Origin: Pseudonocardia sp. CNS-004
GTDB taxonomy: Bacteria > Actinomycetota > Actinomycetes > Mycobacteriales > Pseudonocardiaceae
Assembly: GCA_001942185.1 (NCBI GenBank)
Contig: MKJV01000145.1
Location: forward strand, 114,221 to 178,220
DNA: 64,000 nt
Reading direction: 5' to 3'
Positions within the stretch are counted from its first letter, which is position 1. Every line of letters begins with the position of its first letter. This document shows, in pieces, positions 37,105 through 45,501 of this stretch. The translations under genes were made by a program, and so were the position numbers. The notes beneath the pieces were generated by a model. The model searched no databases. It was given only the letters and a program-made list of their open reading frames with translations, and was not told where the DNA came from.

Positions 37105-37425
37105 GCCCGCGCTCCCGCGCTGACGCTACCTCGTACCGCAACCAGCCATCGGCCAAGGTGGTGTCGCTCCACCAGGCATCGCGAGTCGTCGTTGGCTCGA
37201 TCATGTTCGGGCGGTCCTTTCCGTATCTTGGCATTCAAATGCGCCCTGCAGCTGCTCCAACTACTCGTACGCTCGTAGCCATTCAAAGAATTTGCCGCAC
37301 GGCGCACACCGCTGACGATTCAGCTCTGTACGTTGCTTTTCCGGCCGACAAACAACGTCGGCCGGGTGTTGGAGCTCTAGGAGTCGTCGTTGTCCGGAGC
37401 GCCGGCCGAAGCCCGAGCGGGAATG
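37105..37425. other. Gap with a short leftward frame and a hairpin
   Basis: A frame from ATG 37204 reads MIEPTTTRDAWWSDTTLADG and WLRYEVASARERG up to the MFS start, with AAAGGA before it. It may be a tiny leader peptide or the remnant of a gene; it does not match anything I know and runs out of frame into the MFS gene. The rest holds the hairpin at 37341-37365. Confidence 0.35.
37341..37365. terminator. Perfect 9-bp hairpin downstream of amidohydrolase
   Basis: CCGGCCGAC-AAACAAC-GTCGGCCGG forms a perfect stem with a 7-base loop, 60 bases beyond the leftward amidohydrolase stop. It lacks a U-tract in that direction, as is common in actinobacteria. A terminator role is likely but not proven. 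Confidence 0.55.
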
Positions 37426-38397
37426 TCAGCGAGTCGCGCGCAGGCCCGACAGCAGGGCGGCGGCGTTCGCGCCGACCAGGTCCCGCCACGGGCCGTGGGA
37501 CTCCGCACGCCATCCGGCGTCGAGGGCGGCGACCTGCTCGGCCACCAGGCGTGTGGGCGTCCAGCAGTAATCACTGCCGTAGAGCAACCGCCCGGTGCCC
37601 ACCTGGCTGATGAGGGCCTCCGCCTGTACGGGCAGGGGGGTGCCGGCGAGGTCGAACCAGAGTCGCGCGATCCCTTCGTCGATGGCCTCGATGCCGCGCG
37701 ACACCGAGGGCGCGAACGAGGCGAAGAGCCGCAGCCGGTCCACCAGCAGTGGCAGCGACGCGCCGCAGTGCGGCACGATGATCTGCAACCCGGTGCGGCG
37801 AGCGACGTCGCCGCTGGTGAGCATGGCCGACAGCACTCGGGTGGTCTCAGCGAAGAACTCGACCATCGGCCGAGGGAAGCCCAGCGCGGTGGACTCCCAT
37901 CCGGGCGGTGAGGTCGGGTGCACGAACACGATGGCACCTCGCCGGTCCAGTTCGTCGAGGTACGGCGTGACCCGCGGATCGCTGAGGTGGACGCCGCCGG
38001 CGTTCGTCATCACCACCGTGCCGACCGCGCCGAGCTCGTCGAGCGCGCGGGCAGCCTCGGCAATGGCCTCCTCGGCGGCCGGGAGCGGGACCGAAGCGAA
38101 GAACCGGAACCGATCGGGGTGATCCTCGACCACGCCGGCCGCGAAGTCGTTCACCCGACGGCACAGCGCGACCGACGACTCCACGTCGCCGAACCAGACC
38201 CCCGGCGAGGAGATCGAGAGGATCGACTGTTCGATGCCGTGCGCATCCATCAGCCGCAGGTGCTCCTCGGGGCTCCAGGACGGCCACGAGGCCATCCCGT
38301 CCGGGTGGCGGTATCCGCCGGCTTCAGCCGCCTCCACGTACCACGGGGTCACGAAGTGCGCGTGCACGTCGACCAGGGGTCCTGCGGTGCTTTCCAT
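37426..38397 (-). CDS. Amidohydrolase-2 family hydrolase/decarboxylase
   Basis: Intact 323 residues. PLVDVHAHFVTPWYVEAAEA gives the HxH metal motif; IVFVHPTSPPGW, LQIIVPHCGASLPLLVDRL and LLYGSDYCWTP supply the further His and Asp ligands of the ACMSD/LigW/LigJ group. Members decarboxylate or hydrate aromatic-degradation intermediates. Start ATG 38397 lies 8 bases after GGAGG, better than ATG 38403. Located between the transporter and a ligM gene, it probably acts on the demethylated aromatic or a ring-cleavage product. Confidence 0.82.
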   Translation of the reverse strand: MESTAGPLVDVHAHFVTPWYVEAAEAGGYRHPDGMASWPSWSPEEHLRLMDAHGIEQSILSISSPGVWFGDVESSVALCRRVNDFAAGVVEDHPDRFRFFASVPLPAAEEAIAEAARALDELGAVGTVVMTNAGGVHLSDPRVTPYLDELDRRGAIVFVHPTSPPGWESTALGFPRPMVEFFAETTRVLSAMLTSGDVARRTGLQIIVPHCGASLPLLVDRLRLFASFAPSVSRGIEAIDEGIARLWFDLAGTPLPVQAEALISQVGTGRLLYGSDYCWTPTRLVAEQVAALDAGWRAESHGPWRDLVGANAAALLSGLRATR

Positions 38398-38757
38398 CGT
38401 CATCTCCTCCGACCGCCCGGCCGGGACGGCCGCTCAGGGCTACGTCGGTAAACGTGCCGACGCCGCGGCTGCCTCGGGGATCAGGTCGCCCGCCGCACCG
38501 CCATGGTCTCCGACCTCGACGACGCTTCAACTCGCGTGCGCCTTTCGGCTGCAGCCGGTTCGCGACCTGGCCACCGGCTCGGCACTGTCGTGGGCCGTCC
38601 AGGGGCAAGGTGCGAAGCGGTAATGGTCGATTTCCGCACCGTCGTTGACCGCCACTGCTGGTGCGCCAGCATGGAGCAGTGGGGCGTCAGCGCACTGTTC
38701 CGCGACGCCCAGCAGCCCCGACTCGGGCTCTACCGCACCTAGGAAGGCGTCAGAGGC
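38398..38757. promoter_or_regulatory. Divergent region between amidohydrolase and ligM-like copy 2
   Basis: 360 bases without a convincing gene; a rightward frame ending MEQWGVSALFRDAQQPRLGL just before 38745 has no homologue I know. A small dyad TGCTGG-TGCG-CCAGCA lies at 38656-38671, with TTGACC about 12 bases upstream that could be a -35 element. Confidence 0.35.
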
Positions 38758-40176
38758 ATGGCCGCGAACTCCCGGGCAGGATCCCTTCAGGAACTCATCG
38801 ACTCCCGGTCCGGCATCGTCGACTACTTCTACAACGACAGCCCTGGCCTGAACATCCGGACCCGCACCGACCGGATCCCGATTCCGGCGGAGTTCTCGAA
38901 CTGGCGGGAGGAGCAGCGCGCCTGGCGCGAATCGGCTGTCCTGTTCGACCAGACCCACCACATGCCCGAGCTCTTCGTGACCGGCCCCGATGCGAGGGCG
39001 ATGCTCAACTGGATCGGGGTCAACAGCTTCGCCAACCTCGCTCCCGGAGTGGCGAAACAGTTCATCGGCTGCACCCCGCAGGGTTACGTGATCGGCGACT
39101 GCATCCTGTACGCCCACGGCGACGAAAGCTACGAGCTGGTCAGCGGAATGCCGCTGCTGAACTGGGTGGAGTACCACGCCGGCACGGGCGACTGGGATGT
39201 CACCATCGCGCGGGACGACAACTCCGCGGAGAACCAGTCCGGTCGGCGCGTCCGCTTCCGGTATCAGCTCGACGGTCCGCTGGCCTCGAAGGTCTTCGAG
39301 AAGGCGGCCGGAGCGCCCGTGCCGGACCCCGGGGCGTTCCGCACGTTCACGACCAACGTCGCCGGCGTCGATGTACTCGTTCTCCGGCACGGCATGGCAG
39401 GGCGCCACAAGGCCTACGAGATCAGCGGCGAGTACGACGGCGAGGCCGCCGTGCGCGATGCCCTCCTGCGTGCCGGCGAGGAGTTCGGCATGCGCCGCGG
39501 CGGCACGAAAGCCTACTTCAGCACCAACTACGAGTCGGGTTGGATCGCCGGCCCCCTGCCTGCCATCTACACCGCCGAGGACCTGCGGAGCTACCGGGAG
39601 TGGCTCCCGGCCGACGGCTGGGAGGGGACCTGGCAGCTCGCCGGCAGCTTCCGCCCCGACCGCATCGAGGACTACTACACCACGCCCTACGACCTGGGCT
39701 GCGGCAAGCTCGTGAAGTTCGACCACGACTTCATCGGCAAGGAGGCACTGGCGCGGTTCGCACAGGAACAGCAGCGTCGCCGCGTCACGCTGATGTGGCA
39801 CAAGGAGGACGTCCTGGCGGTGGTCGGCACGCTCCTCGACGCGGGGACACCGGGCAAGTTCCTCGACTTCCCCATCGCCGACTACGGCTTGCTGGTCCAG
39901 CGCGACAGCGTGTTCGTCGACGGCCGGCCCGTGGGCCTCTCGACCTTCTGCGGATACTCCGCGAACGAGCGACGGTTCCTGTCCCTCGCGATGCTCGACG
40001 CCGCGCAGGCCGAGCCGGGCACCGAGGTCGTCGTGCTGTGGGGCGAGGCAGATGGTGGTTCGCGCAAGCCACGGGTGGAGCGGCACCGGCAGATGGAGGT
40101 GCGCGCGACAGTTGCCCCTGCTCCGTTCGCCTACTCTCCACAGTCCACCGGCAACGCGGTCCCGGCGGGGCGATGA
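38758..40176 (+). CDS. ligM: THF-dependent vanillate/3-O-methylgallate O-demethylase, LigM-like (copy 2)
   Basis: Intact 472 residues, close to the length of Sphingobium LigM. It keeps features I associate with LigM rather than DesA: IPAEFSNWREEQRAWRESAV, LFDQTHHMPELFV, VLRHGMAGRHKAYEI, VKFDHDFIGKEALARF and a C-terminal VLWGEADGGSRKPRVERHRQ. Expected reaction: methyl transfer from a methoxybenzoate to THF, giving a catechol and 5-methyl-THF. folD starts one base after its stop. AGGAAGG lies upstream. The LigM-versus-DesA distinction is from memory of the sequences. Confidence 0.83.
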   Translation: MAANSRAGSLQELIDSRSGIVDYFYNDSPGLNIRTRTDRIPIPAEFSNWREEQRAWRESAVLFDQTHHMPELFVTGPDARAMLNWIGVNSFANLAPGVAKQFIGCTPQGYVIGDCILYAHGDESYELVSGMPLLNWVEYHAGTGDWDVTIARDDNSAENQSGRRVRFRYQLDGPLASKVFEKAAGAPVPDPGAFRTFTTNVAGVDVLVLRHGMAGRHKAYEISGEYDGEAAVRDALLRAGEEFGMRRGGTKAYFSTNYESGWIAGPLPAIYTAEDLRSYREWLPADGWEGTWQLAGSFRPDRIEDYYTTPYDLGCGKLVKFDHDFIGKEALARFAQEQQRRRVTLMWHKEDVLAVVGTLLDAGTPGKFLDFPIADYGLLVQRDSVFVDGRPVGLSTFCGYSANERRFLSLAMLDAAQAEPGTEVVVLWGEADGGSRKPRVERHRQMEVRATVAPAPFAYSPQSTGNAVPAGR

Positions 40177-40177
40177 C

Positions 40178-41087
40178 GTGGTCGCACGAGTCATCGACGG
40201 CAAGGCCATCGCGGGTCGGATCCGCGAGGAGCTGGCCGCGCGCGTACGGCGCCTGCGGGGACGTTCGGGCGTGGTGCCCGGACTCGCGGTGCTGCTGGTG
40301 GGCGACGATCCCGCTTCGCACGTCTACGTCCGCAACAAGCAGCGGGCATGCGCGAAAGTGGGGATTTCCTCGATCCGGTACGACCTGCCGGTCGGTGTCA
40401 CCACGGCCGAGTTGGTGAACGTGATCCACACGCTCAACGGACGTGATGACATCCACGGCATCCTCGTCCAGCTCCCGTTGCTCCGCAGGTGGAGGTGCGG
40501 CCGGTGCTGGAGAGCATCGCGGTGCCCAAGGACGTCGACGGCTTCCACCTCTACAACGTCGGCGCCTGGTGGTCGGCGACCCCGTATTCCCGCCGTGCAC
40601 GCCGTACGGCGTGCTGGAGCTGCTCGCTCACGAAGGCATCGAGGTCGCGGGACAGAACGTGGTCGTCGTCGGCGCCAGCAACATCGTGGGCAAGCCGCTC
40701 GGCCTGATGCTGATGCACGGCGACGCCACCGTCTCGATCTGCCATGCCAAGACCAGGGACCTCGCGCAATTCACCCGGCTGGCGGACATCCTCGTCGTTG
40801 CCGCGGGCGTGCCCGGCCTCGTCACGGCGGACATGGTGCAGGCCGGCGCGGTCGTCGTCGACGTCGGCATCAACCGAGTCCCCGGCAGCCGCTCGAATCG
40901 TTGGCGATGTCGACTTCGAAGGGGTTCGACAGAAGGCGTCGTAACATCACTCCCGTACCGGGCGGTGTCGGCCCCATGACCGATGACCGCATGCTCCACG
41001 AAGAACACCGTCACCGCCGCGGAGCGGAGCAGTTCCTGGCCGTCCGGGGCGCAGAGTGCGCCACAGGGAATGCCTCGTCCGGCCTGA
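40178..41087 (+). pseudogene. folD: Methylene-THF dehydrogenase/cyclohydrolase FolD (about five frameshifts)
   Basis: Pieces in successive frames give a complete FolD: VIDGKAIAGRIREELA, LLVGDDPASHVYVRNKQRAC (Tyr and Lys of the active site), DDIHGILVQLP, VPKDVDGFHLYNVG, FPPCTPYGVLELL, VVVVGASNIVGKPLGLMLMH, ITPVPGGVGPMT and KNTVTAAERSS. Breaks lie near 40487, 40572, 40890, 40944 and 40985. This density is far above the rest of the window, so true decay is possible; equally, each break is 1-2 bases beside G/C runs. FolD would turn methylene-THF into formyl-THF between MetF and PurU. GTG start one base after ligM. Confidence 0.75.
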
Positions 41088-41171
41088 TTCCGGCTAGGAT
41101 CGACTTCGCAGCCCACCGTCAACACGTTGCGGGAACGCTGCTTCCCATCGCACCGCTGCGCTGGAGTTCCG

Positions 41172-42179
41172 ATGACGACAACGGGCAGATCCGAGAGTGA
41201 TCCACTCGCCGACTTCGAGTTGTTCCACACGAGGGATCCTCTGGAGGCCCAAGAGTCGGCCAAGCGCGTCACGGCTCCGCACCGGCTCCAGGTGCGCGGC
41301 CGAGCAGCGGACTTCGCTGCCGACTTCCGCGCGGTCGAGATCGGGTCGGTGACGGTCGGGGTCATCCGGTACGGAGCGGACGTCACGATCGTTCGTCCTG
41401 GATGCGAGTCCTTCGTGGCGGTCCTGATGCCGCTCGTCGGCAGGCTGACGGTCGAACGGCATGGACGGGAGTACGTCGCGACACCGGATCGCTCGATGGT
41501 CGTTCTGTCGCCCGGCCATGGTGGGACGCACATGCGCTGGACGCCGGGAACCGCGGTGCTCGCACTGAAGGCGGACTCGGACGAACTGGCGAGGGCGCTG
41601 CGCTGGATCGCCCCGTTGGCTGACAGCAGCCCTTTCATGGCGACGTCAGCACTCGTGACCGGTCCTGCGCTGCGTCCCGTCCTGGGAACGGCGCAACAGT
41701 TCGCCGAGGTGTTCGCGCGATGCGGTCCGGACCAGCACATACCGCCGCCTCTGGGCAAGCAGCTGCGCGAGCAGGCGCTGGCCACCATGTGGCTCTCGGT
41801 GCCCAACAACCACACCGAAATCATCTACAGCGCCCCGCCCGCGAGGAAGGCATCCCACGTGCATCGAGTGACCGATCTCATCGCTACCGAGTCCGGCGCC
41901 GAGTACACGGTCATCGACCTTGCCCGTGCGGTCAATGTCGGCGTGCGCGCCCTGGAACTGGCGTTCCGCAGGGAACTCGACGAAACCCCACTGCACTACC
42001 TGCAGCGTACCCGGCTGGAACGCGCCCACGACGATCTCCGCAACGGCGATCCATCAGAGTGCACAGTCACCGAGATCGCTCAGCGGTGGGGTTTCGCCCA
42101 CCTCGGACGATTCGCGGCACGATACCGTGCGCAGTTCGGCGAGCTGCCCTCCGAGACGCTCAACAGCCTGCGTCGGTAA
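41172..42179 (+). CDS. AraC-family regulator (paralogue B)
   Basis: Intact 335 residues. N-terminal sensor domain (GRAADFAADFRAVEIGSVTV, CESFVAVLMPLVGRLTVERH) and C-terminal double HTH: YTVIDLARAVNVGVRALELA, FRRELDETPLHYLQRTRLER, VTEIAQRWGFAHLGRFAARY. It resembles the AraC at 31393 along its length. It precedes the ligM-like copy 3 by 116 bases on the same strand and probably activates it, with AGTGCACATG at 42191 as a possible site. Confidence 0.88.
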   Translation: MTTTGRSESDPLADFELFHTRDPLEAQESAKRVTAPHRLQVRGRAADFAADFRAVEIGSVTVGVIRYGADVTIVRPGCESFVAVLMPLVGRLTVERHGREYVATPDRSMVVLSPGHGGTHMRWTPGTAVLALKADSDELARALRWIAPLADSSPFMATSALVTGPALRPVLGTAQQFAEVFARCGPDQHIPPPLGKQLREQALATMWLSVPNNHTEIIYSAPPARKASHVHRVTDLIATESGAEYTVIDLARAVNVGVRALELAFRRELDETPLHYLQRTRLERAHDDLRNGDPSECTVTEIAQRWGFAHLGRFAARYRAQFGELPSETLNSLRR

Positions 42180-42295
42180 CGAGTTCGGAAAGTGCACATG
42201 CCACCAACGCAAAGCGGATAGTTGCCCGCTCGGTTTCTTCGTACCGTAACGACGGCCCAGGACACGGCCGTCCGCCGGCACGAAGGAGGCACCAC

Positions 42296-43666
42296 GTGAC
42301 CCCACAGAGTCTCGAACAGTCGATCCAGAAGGCCGGCGGTAACGCTGCGACGATGCTCCGTCAACTCCCCGGTGGTCCGTACCGCTTCCCGATTCCTCAG
42401 GAGGAGTACACGAACTGGCGCGACGAGCAGGAGTCGTGGCGTCGGACTGCCGTGCTGTTCGACCAGTCGTTCCACATGAGCGACGTGTACTTCAAGGGGC
42501 CGGATGTCAAGCGGCTCTTCTCCGACACCGGCGTCAACTCCTTCGCCAACTTCGGTAAGGACAAGGCCAAGCAGTTCGTCGCCGTCAACCCGCAGGGCAA
42601 GGTGATCGCTGACGCGATCCTCTTCGCCTTCGCCGACGATGAGTACTCTCTCGTCGGAGGCCCCGCAGCGGCGAACTGGGTCCAGTACCAGAGCGAGATC
42701 GGTGACTACGACGTCACTGTCACGCGCGACGAGGCCAGTATGTGGAACCCGGGCGATCGACTTCTCTTCCGGCTGCAGCTGCAGGGCCCACGAGCTCTGG
42801 AGATCGCCGCAGCAGCCGCAGGCACCGCCCTCCCGAAGATCAAGTTCTTCAACGTCGGCGAATTCGACATCGCCGGCACCACGGTCCGCGCACTCAACCA
42901 CACCATGATCGGCACCCCCGGCCATGAGATGACCGGTCTCGAGATGACCGGCGCCTGGCGTGATCACGACAAGGTCTACGACGCCCTCGTCGAGGCCGGC
43001 GAGCAGTTCGGCATGCGGATCGGCGGCTCGCGCTCCTACCCGACGACGTCGAACGAATCGGGCTGGATCGCGCTGCCCCTTCCCGCCGTCTACACCGGCA
43101 CCGACATGAAGGCCTACCGCGAATGGCTACCGGCACTGGGGTTCGAAGGACAAGCCTCCCTCGGCGGCAGCTTCTACTCCGACGATGCCGAGGACTACTA
43201 CGTCACCCCCTACGACCTCGGATACGGCAGGACGGTCAGGTTCGACCACGACTTCATCGGGCGCGAGGCCCTGGAGCGGGTCGCTCAGGCCCCACAGCGC
43301 CGCAAGGTGTGGCTGGAGTGGAACGATGAGGATGTCGCGCGAGTCGTGGCCAGCAGCCTTTTCGGCGGAGTCGAGCGAGCAAAGTTCCTGAGTGTGCCGT
43401 CGGCCTGGTTCTCCATCATCCACTACGACAAAGTGCTGTCCGGTGACGACATCGTCGGGTTCGGCATGGATCCCGTCTACACCGTCAACCACAACCACTT
43501 CGTGTCCCTGGCCATGATCGAAGAAGCGAACGCCGTCGACGGCTCCGAACTCACCCTGGTCTGGGGTGACGAAGCATCCGTCGGCCACAAACTCCAGGTC
43601 GAAGCGCACAAGGAGACCACCGTCCGCGTCCGGGTTCGCACCACCCAGCCGGGCGTGACCCGGTGA
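42296..43666 (+). CDS. THF-dependent aryl O-demethylase, LigM/DesA-like (copy 3)
   Basis: Intact 456 residues from GTG 42296 with a strong AAGGAGG 7 bases upstream. PYRFPIPQEEYTNWRDEQES, LFDQSFHMSDVYFKGPDVKR, KAKQFVAVNPQGKVIADAIL, SGWIALPLPAVYTGTDMKAY, VRFDHDFIGREALERV and LVWGDEASVGHKLQVEAHKE show it is the sister of copy 1 and not of copy 2. Two related enzymes with separate AraC partners suggest different methoxy positions or substrates. Heads the run with FAH, VOC and acetoacetyl-CoA synthetase genes. Confidence 0.82.
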   Translation: MTPQSLEQSIQKAGGNAATMLRQLPGGPYRFPIPQEEYTNWRDEQESWRRTAVLFDQSFHMSDVYFKGPDVKRLFSDTGVNSFANFGKDKAKQFVAVNPQGKVIADAILFAFADDEYSLVGGPAAANWVQYQSEIGDYDVTVTRDEASMWNPGDRLLFRLQLQGPRALEIAAAAAGTALPKIKFFNVGEFDIAGTTVRALNHTMIGTPGHEMTGLEMTGAWRDHDKVYDALVEAGEQFGMRIGGSRSYPTTSNESGWIALPLPAVYTGTDMKAYREWLPALGFEGQASLGGSFYSDDAEDYYVTPYDLGYGRTVRFDHDFIGREALERVAQAPQRRKVWLEWNDEDVARVVASSLFGGVERAKFLSVPSAWFSIIHYDKVLSGDDIVGFGMDPVYTVNHNHFVSLAMIEEANAVDGSELTLVWGDEASVGHKLQVEAHKETTVRVRVRTTQPGVTR

Positions 43667-43703
43667 CGGGCGTCCGTCGTCGCCCGGGGAGGGAGCCCGA
43701 CGC

Positions 43704-44569
43704 ATGAGGTTCGCGAACTACGCGGGTCGAGCTGCGCTCACCGACGGGACGCGGGTCGTCCACGTCGCCGAGGCGAGCGACGGGAAGTACCCTGCCGAGC
43801 CGGCCGCGATCTTCGAGGTCTGGGACGAGTTCGCCGCCTGGGCGCGCACGGTGAACCTCACCGCCGAGGGCGTGGAGATCGACCGGGCACAGCTCGGCTC
43901 GCCCTCGCCCACGCCGCGGCAGGTCTTCGCGATCGGGCTGAACTACCGCGACCACGCGACGGAGAGCGGGCTCGAACCACCGGCCGAGCCGCCGGTGTTC
44001 ACGAAGTTCCCGACCTCGGTCTGCGGCCCCTACACCGATATCGAGCTGCCGACGACCACCGTCGATTACGAGCCGAGCTCGTCGTGGTCATCGGTCGGCG
44101 GGGGCACCGGGTGAGCGAGGCGGACGCTTGGGCGCACGTGGCAGGTCTGGCGATCGGCCAGGACGTTTCCGAGCGCACCCGGCAGCTCGTCGGACCAGCG
44201 CCGCAGTTCAGTCTCGGCAAGTCCTTCCCCGGCTTCGGACCGGTCGGTCCGTGGCTCGTGACCGCCGACGACCTCGCGGACCCCGACGACCTCGGGATCG
44301 GATGCTCGATCAACGGCGAGGTGATGCAGCACGGCCGTACCCGGGACATGATCTTTTCTGTGTCGAGCCTCATCGCTCGGCTGTCGGACGTGACGCCCCT
44401 CCTTCCCGGCGACGTCATCTTCACGGGGACACCGGCCGGCGTCGGTGGCGCCCGCAAGCCGCCGGTTTTCCTCGAGCCCGGTGACGTCCTCAGTACGTGG
44501 GTCGACGGCATCGGCACGATCACTTCGACATGCCGCATCGGCACGCCCTATCCGACGCAGCCTGCGTAA
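43704..44569 (+). CDS. Fumarylacetoacetate hydrolase family protein (one frameshift)
   Basis: MRFANYAGRAALTDGTRVVH, FAIGLNYRDHATESGLEPPA and FTKFPTSVCGPYTDIELPTT, then after repair VDYEAELVVVIGRRG, bring out the FAH fold with the E-x-E metal motif. The second half (SLGKSFPGFGPVGPWLVT, GEVMQHGRTRDMIFSVSSL, TPLLPGDVIFTGTPAGVG) is typical. One G is missing near 44074. Members hydrolyse or hydrate acylpyruvates and related ring-cleavage products; the context fits lower aromatic degradation. Confidence 0.82.
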
Positions 44570-44578
44570 GGAGCGAAG

Positions 44579-45501
44579 ATGGCACTACATCGATTGGGAT
44601 CGGTGACGATCGGGGTTCCTCACGTCGCCGAGACGGCTGCCTACTACGTCGACTTCGGTCTGAGCCCGACGGCGACGGCGGGTACGCCACGACGGATGGC
44701 GGAACGCAACTTCGGCTCGTCCACGCCGCGCGTCGCCAGGTCGTCGAGATCACCGTGGGCGCCACGGACGAGGACGACATCCACCGCATCGCGCGGCAGA
44801 TCGAGAGCCTCGGCCTCATCCCGACAGTCACCCCGGGCCGGATCGAGGCGGTCGAGCCGATCGCAGGCTTCCGGGCCGTCGTCGAGGTGCTGCCCGAGCT
44901 GGAGCAGCCCGCTGTGCCGCCGACCCCGTACAACGGACCGGGACGGGCCGACCGTCCGGACACGCGAGCTCCGGGACTGCACCGCGACGGGGCCGTGCGT
45001 CCGCGCAAGCTGGGCCACGTGGTCATCGGATCCACCGACCAGGCCGCGACGCAGCGCTTCTTCACCGACGGGCTCGGCTTCAAGATCAGTGACGTCGTGC
45101 CCTCCATCGCGTCGTTCATGCGCTGCTCGACCGACCACCACAACGTGCTCGTCCAGCAGGCGCCGTTGAACTTCCTGCACCACACGTCCTGGCAGGTCGA
45201 CGACATCGACGAGATCGGTCGCGGCGCCATGGCGATGTTGGAGAAGGATCCGGCTCGGCACGTGTGGGGGCTGGGTCGCCACTACGTCGGCTCGAACTTC
45301 TTCTGGTACCTCAAGGATCCGGCGGGCAACTTCTCCGAGTACTACTCCGACATCGACTGCATCGTCGACGACGCGCTCTGGGAGCCGGGCGTGTTCGAGG
45401 GGCCGAAGAGCCTCTACAGCTGGGGCCCGCCGCCCCCGCCCTCGTTCGTCATGCCGGAGGACCTCGCCGCACACATGACGGGCGCCCATGACAGCCGGTG
45501 A
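44579..45501 (+). CDS. VOC-family extradiol ring-cleavage dioxygenase (one frameshift)
   Basis: Two glyoxalase/VOC modules. The catalytic C-terminal one has RKLGHVVIGSTDQAATQRFF (first His), LNFLHHTSWQVDDIDEIGRG (second His) and DPAGNFSEYYSDIDCIVDD (Glu), the 2-His-1-carboxylate Fe(II) set of type I extradiol dioxygenases. A missing G near 44684 splits the N-terminal module. It is 10 bases after the FAH gene and overlaps the acyl-CoA synthetase start by 14 bases. It should cleave the catechol made by O-demethylation. Confidence 0.8.

Noticed and set aside
27490..43666. Calling the three GcvT-fold genes glycine cleavage T-proteins (gcvT)
   Set aside because: No gcvP or gcvH nearby, and length and motifs (YTNWRDEQ, DQxxHM, PAIYTGxxLKAYR) match LigM/DesA instead.
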